From contig JASBVM010000051.1 of the NCBI GenBank assembly GCA_029961055.1, positions 28,564 to 92,563 on the forward strand: DNA of 64,000 bases. Direction: 5' to 3'. Below, piece by piece: positions 63,021 through 64,000 of the stretch; the stretch's first letter is position 1; each line of letters starts with the position of its first letter. The notes beneath the pieces were generated by a model, which saw only the letters and a program-made list of their open reading frames with translations, was not told where the DNA came from and did not search any database. This stretch comes from Bacillota bacterium (GTDB taxonomy: Bacteria; Bacillota; Sulfobacillia; JAIMAT01). Position numbers and translations under genes: made by a program.

Positions 63021-64000
63021 TCAACGACCTGTGGCCCGCTGAACATTGAGCCACTCCTCGGCCGCCCTGGCCGCCTGCTCGCGCTGCTCGGGGAGGACGT
63101 GGGCGTAAATCGAAAGCGTCACGGTGACGCTCGAATGGCCCAGGAGCTCGGAAACCAGCTTCACCGGCGTCCCCGCCTGGAGCTGGAGTGTCGCCCAGGT
63201 GTGCCGGAGATCATGGAAGCGGGGAAGCGGCTCGCGAAGGCCTACCTGCCGGATGAAGCGCTGGTACCACGCCTGGAAGGTCCATTCGCTGATCGGCGAG
63301 CCGTCCTCGTGCGTGAAGACGCAGTCCGTCTGCTTCCACGCCGGCCCCCCCTGCAAGCCGCTGCTCCTTCTGCCAGCGCCGCTGCCGGCGGAGCGCCTCC
63401 TGCGCGTCCCGGGGCAACGGGATGGTTCGCATGCCGGCCCGGCTCTTCGGGGGGCCCGGCGTCTTGCCGTCTCGCAAGGCCTGTCGCACGCTGATCGCCG
63501 CCTCGCTCACATCCTCCCACCGCAGCCCCAGCGCCTCGCTGATTCGGAGCCCGGTGGCGAGTCCCAGTTCAACGGTCCGGGCGTACTTCGCCCCGATCCC
63601 CTCGCCCTCCGCCCGAAGCGCCGCAGCCATGAGCGTTCGGGCCTCCTCCGCGTTGAGCGCGCGCATCTCAGGCGCCGTCCACCTCGGCCGCTTCGCCTTT
63701 GTGGCGGAGGCCGGGTTGTCCGGGAGCAGCCCATAGCGCACAGCGTCCCCGAGCGCCCGCCCGAGCACCACTCCATGGTGGGCTACGGTACGCGGCGAGA
63801 GGCCGAAGCCCAGCATTTCGGCGTAGGCGCGCTCCACATGGAGCGGAGTCAGAGACAAGAGCCTCACGCCCGCAATGCTGGTCTTCAGAACGGTCTTCAC
63901 GGCGGGGCGGTAGTTCGTCATGCTCCCTGGGGCCACTTGGGCTCGCACCGCCTCCAGCCACTGAGTCAGGTACTCCGCGACCGTCAGGCGCGTCGGCTCC
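63021..64000 (-). pseudogene. Tyrosine-type phage integrase, frameshifted, running off the window
   Basis: The reading frame from the window edge (about 64000) encodes the N-terminal SAM-like core-binding domain (LTVAEYLTQWLEAV, SMTNYRPAVKTVLKTSIAG) and the first half of the catalytic domain with VELGLATGLRISEALGLRWEDV (box I Arg). At a run of seven C (63345-63351; G on the coding strand) the frame shifts, and the continuation in another frame holds [15 protein letters not shown] (HxxR), [16 protein letters not shown] (His and Tyr nucleophile) and a normal C-terminus. Removing one base from the run restores a complete gene. All catalytic residues remain, so the break is recent, a sequencing error, or slippage. 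Confidence 0.85.

Overview
The window is a very G+C-rich chromosomal segment from a spore-forming member of the Bacillota (Firmicutes). The taxonomic clues are gene content and order: dnaG-rpoD, the recO/yqzL/era/dgkA/ybeY/pgpH/phoH/yqfD/yqfC run, lepA-hemW-hrcA-grpE-dnaK-dnaJ-prmA-mtaB, spoIIP, ytaF, a SleB-type cortex hydrolase, a two-subunit glycyl-tRNA synthetase, PPDK with its regulatory kinase/phosphorylase, and a perfect CIRCE operator. High G+C with sporulation genes fits deep lineages such as Symbiobacterium, Thermaerobacter or Limnochordia-like organisms. That placement is inference; no rRNA gene is present to settle it.

Layout. 1-2.6 kb: a DUF1646 permease, tRNA-Glu and tRNA-Val, then a small decayed island (broken tyrosine recombinase and the tail of a lost surface-type gene). 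2.6-3.2 kb: a ferredoxin:thioredoxin reductase-like catalytic chain with a TusA-like tail. 3.4-26.6 kb, almost all minus strand: DinB-GNAT fusion, bifunctional nuclease, Maf, M20 amidohydrolase, creatininase, sigA, dnaG, ppdK and its regulator, glyQS, recO, era, DUF502, dgkA, ybeY, pgpH, phoH, yqfD, yqfC and rpsU. 27-31.7 kb: HxlR regulator (+), ddl and mtaB (-), phosphoribosyltransferase (+), prmA (-). 31.8-39.8 kb: heat-shock operon under CIRCE, downstream of lepA-hemW. 39.9-48.4 kb: spoIIP, a small holin-like membrane protein, rpsT (+), holA, comEC, cinA, comEA, ytaF. 48.5-52.4 kb: a plus-strand redox/selenium block (FrnE-type DsbA, a 62-residue two-cysteine protein, HAD phosphatase, thiol peroxidase, selenophosphate synthetase). 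52.6-54.8 kb: MBL hydrolase and FAD oxidase (-). 55-58.6 kb: ruvCAB and an unusual M28 peptidase. 58.6-62.9 kb: universal stress protein, SleB-like hydrolase, DUF429, a Lgt-like/TlpA fusion, nrdR. 63.0 kb to the edge: a frameshifted tyrosine integrase, probably the edge of a mobile element.

Most notable result: selD is normally called from an internal ATG, but an in-frame upstream start reads through a UGA exactly at the catalytic Cys/Sec position, with a hairpin 10 nt downstream. This is best read as a selenocysteine-containing SelD and implies that the organism decodes Sec. A second theme is unusual redox or membrane architectures: the FTR-TusA-like fusion, the Lgt-like/TlpA fusion, and an M28 peptidase with a transmembrane hairpin inserted between metal ligands.

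Housekeeping genes are tightly packed, with many ATGA/GTGA overlaps suggesting translational coupling. Several intrinsic-looking hairpins are long GC stems with no U tract.
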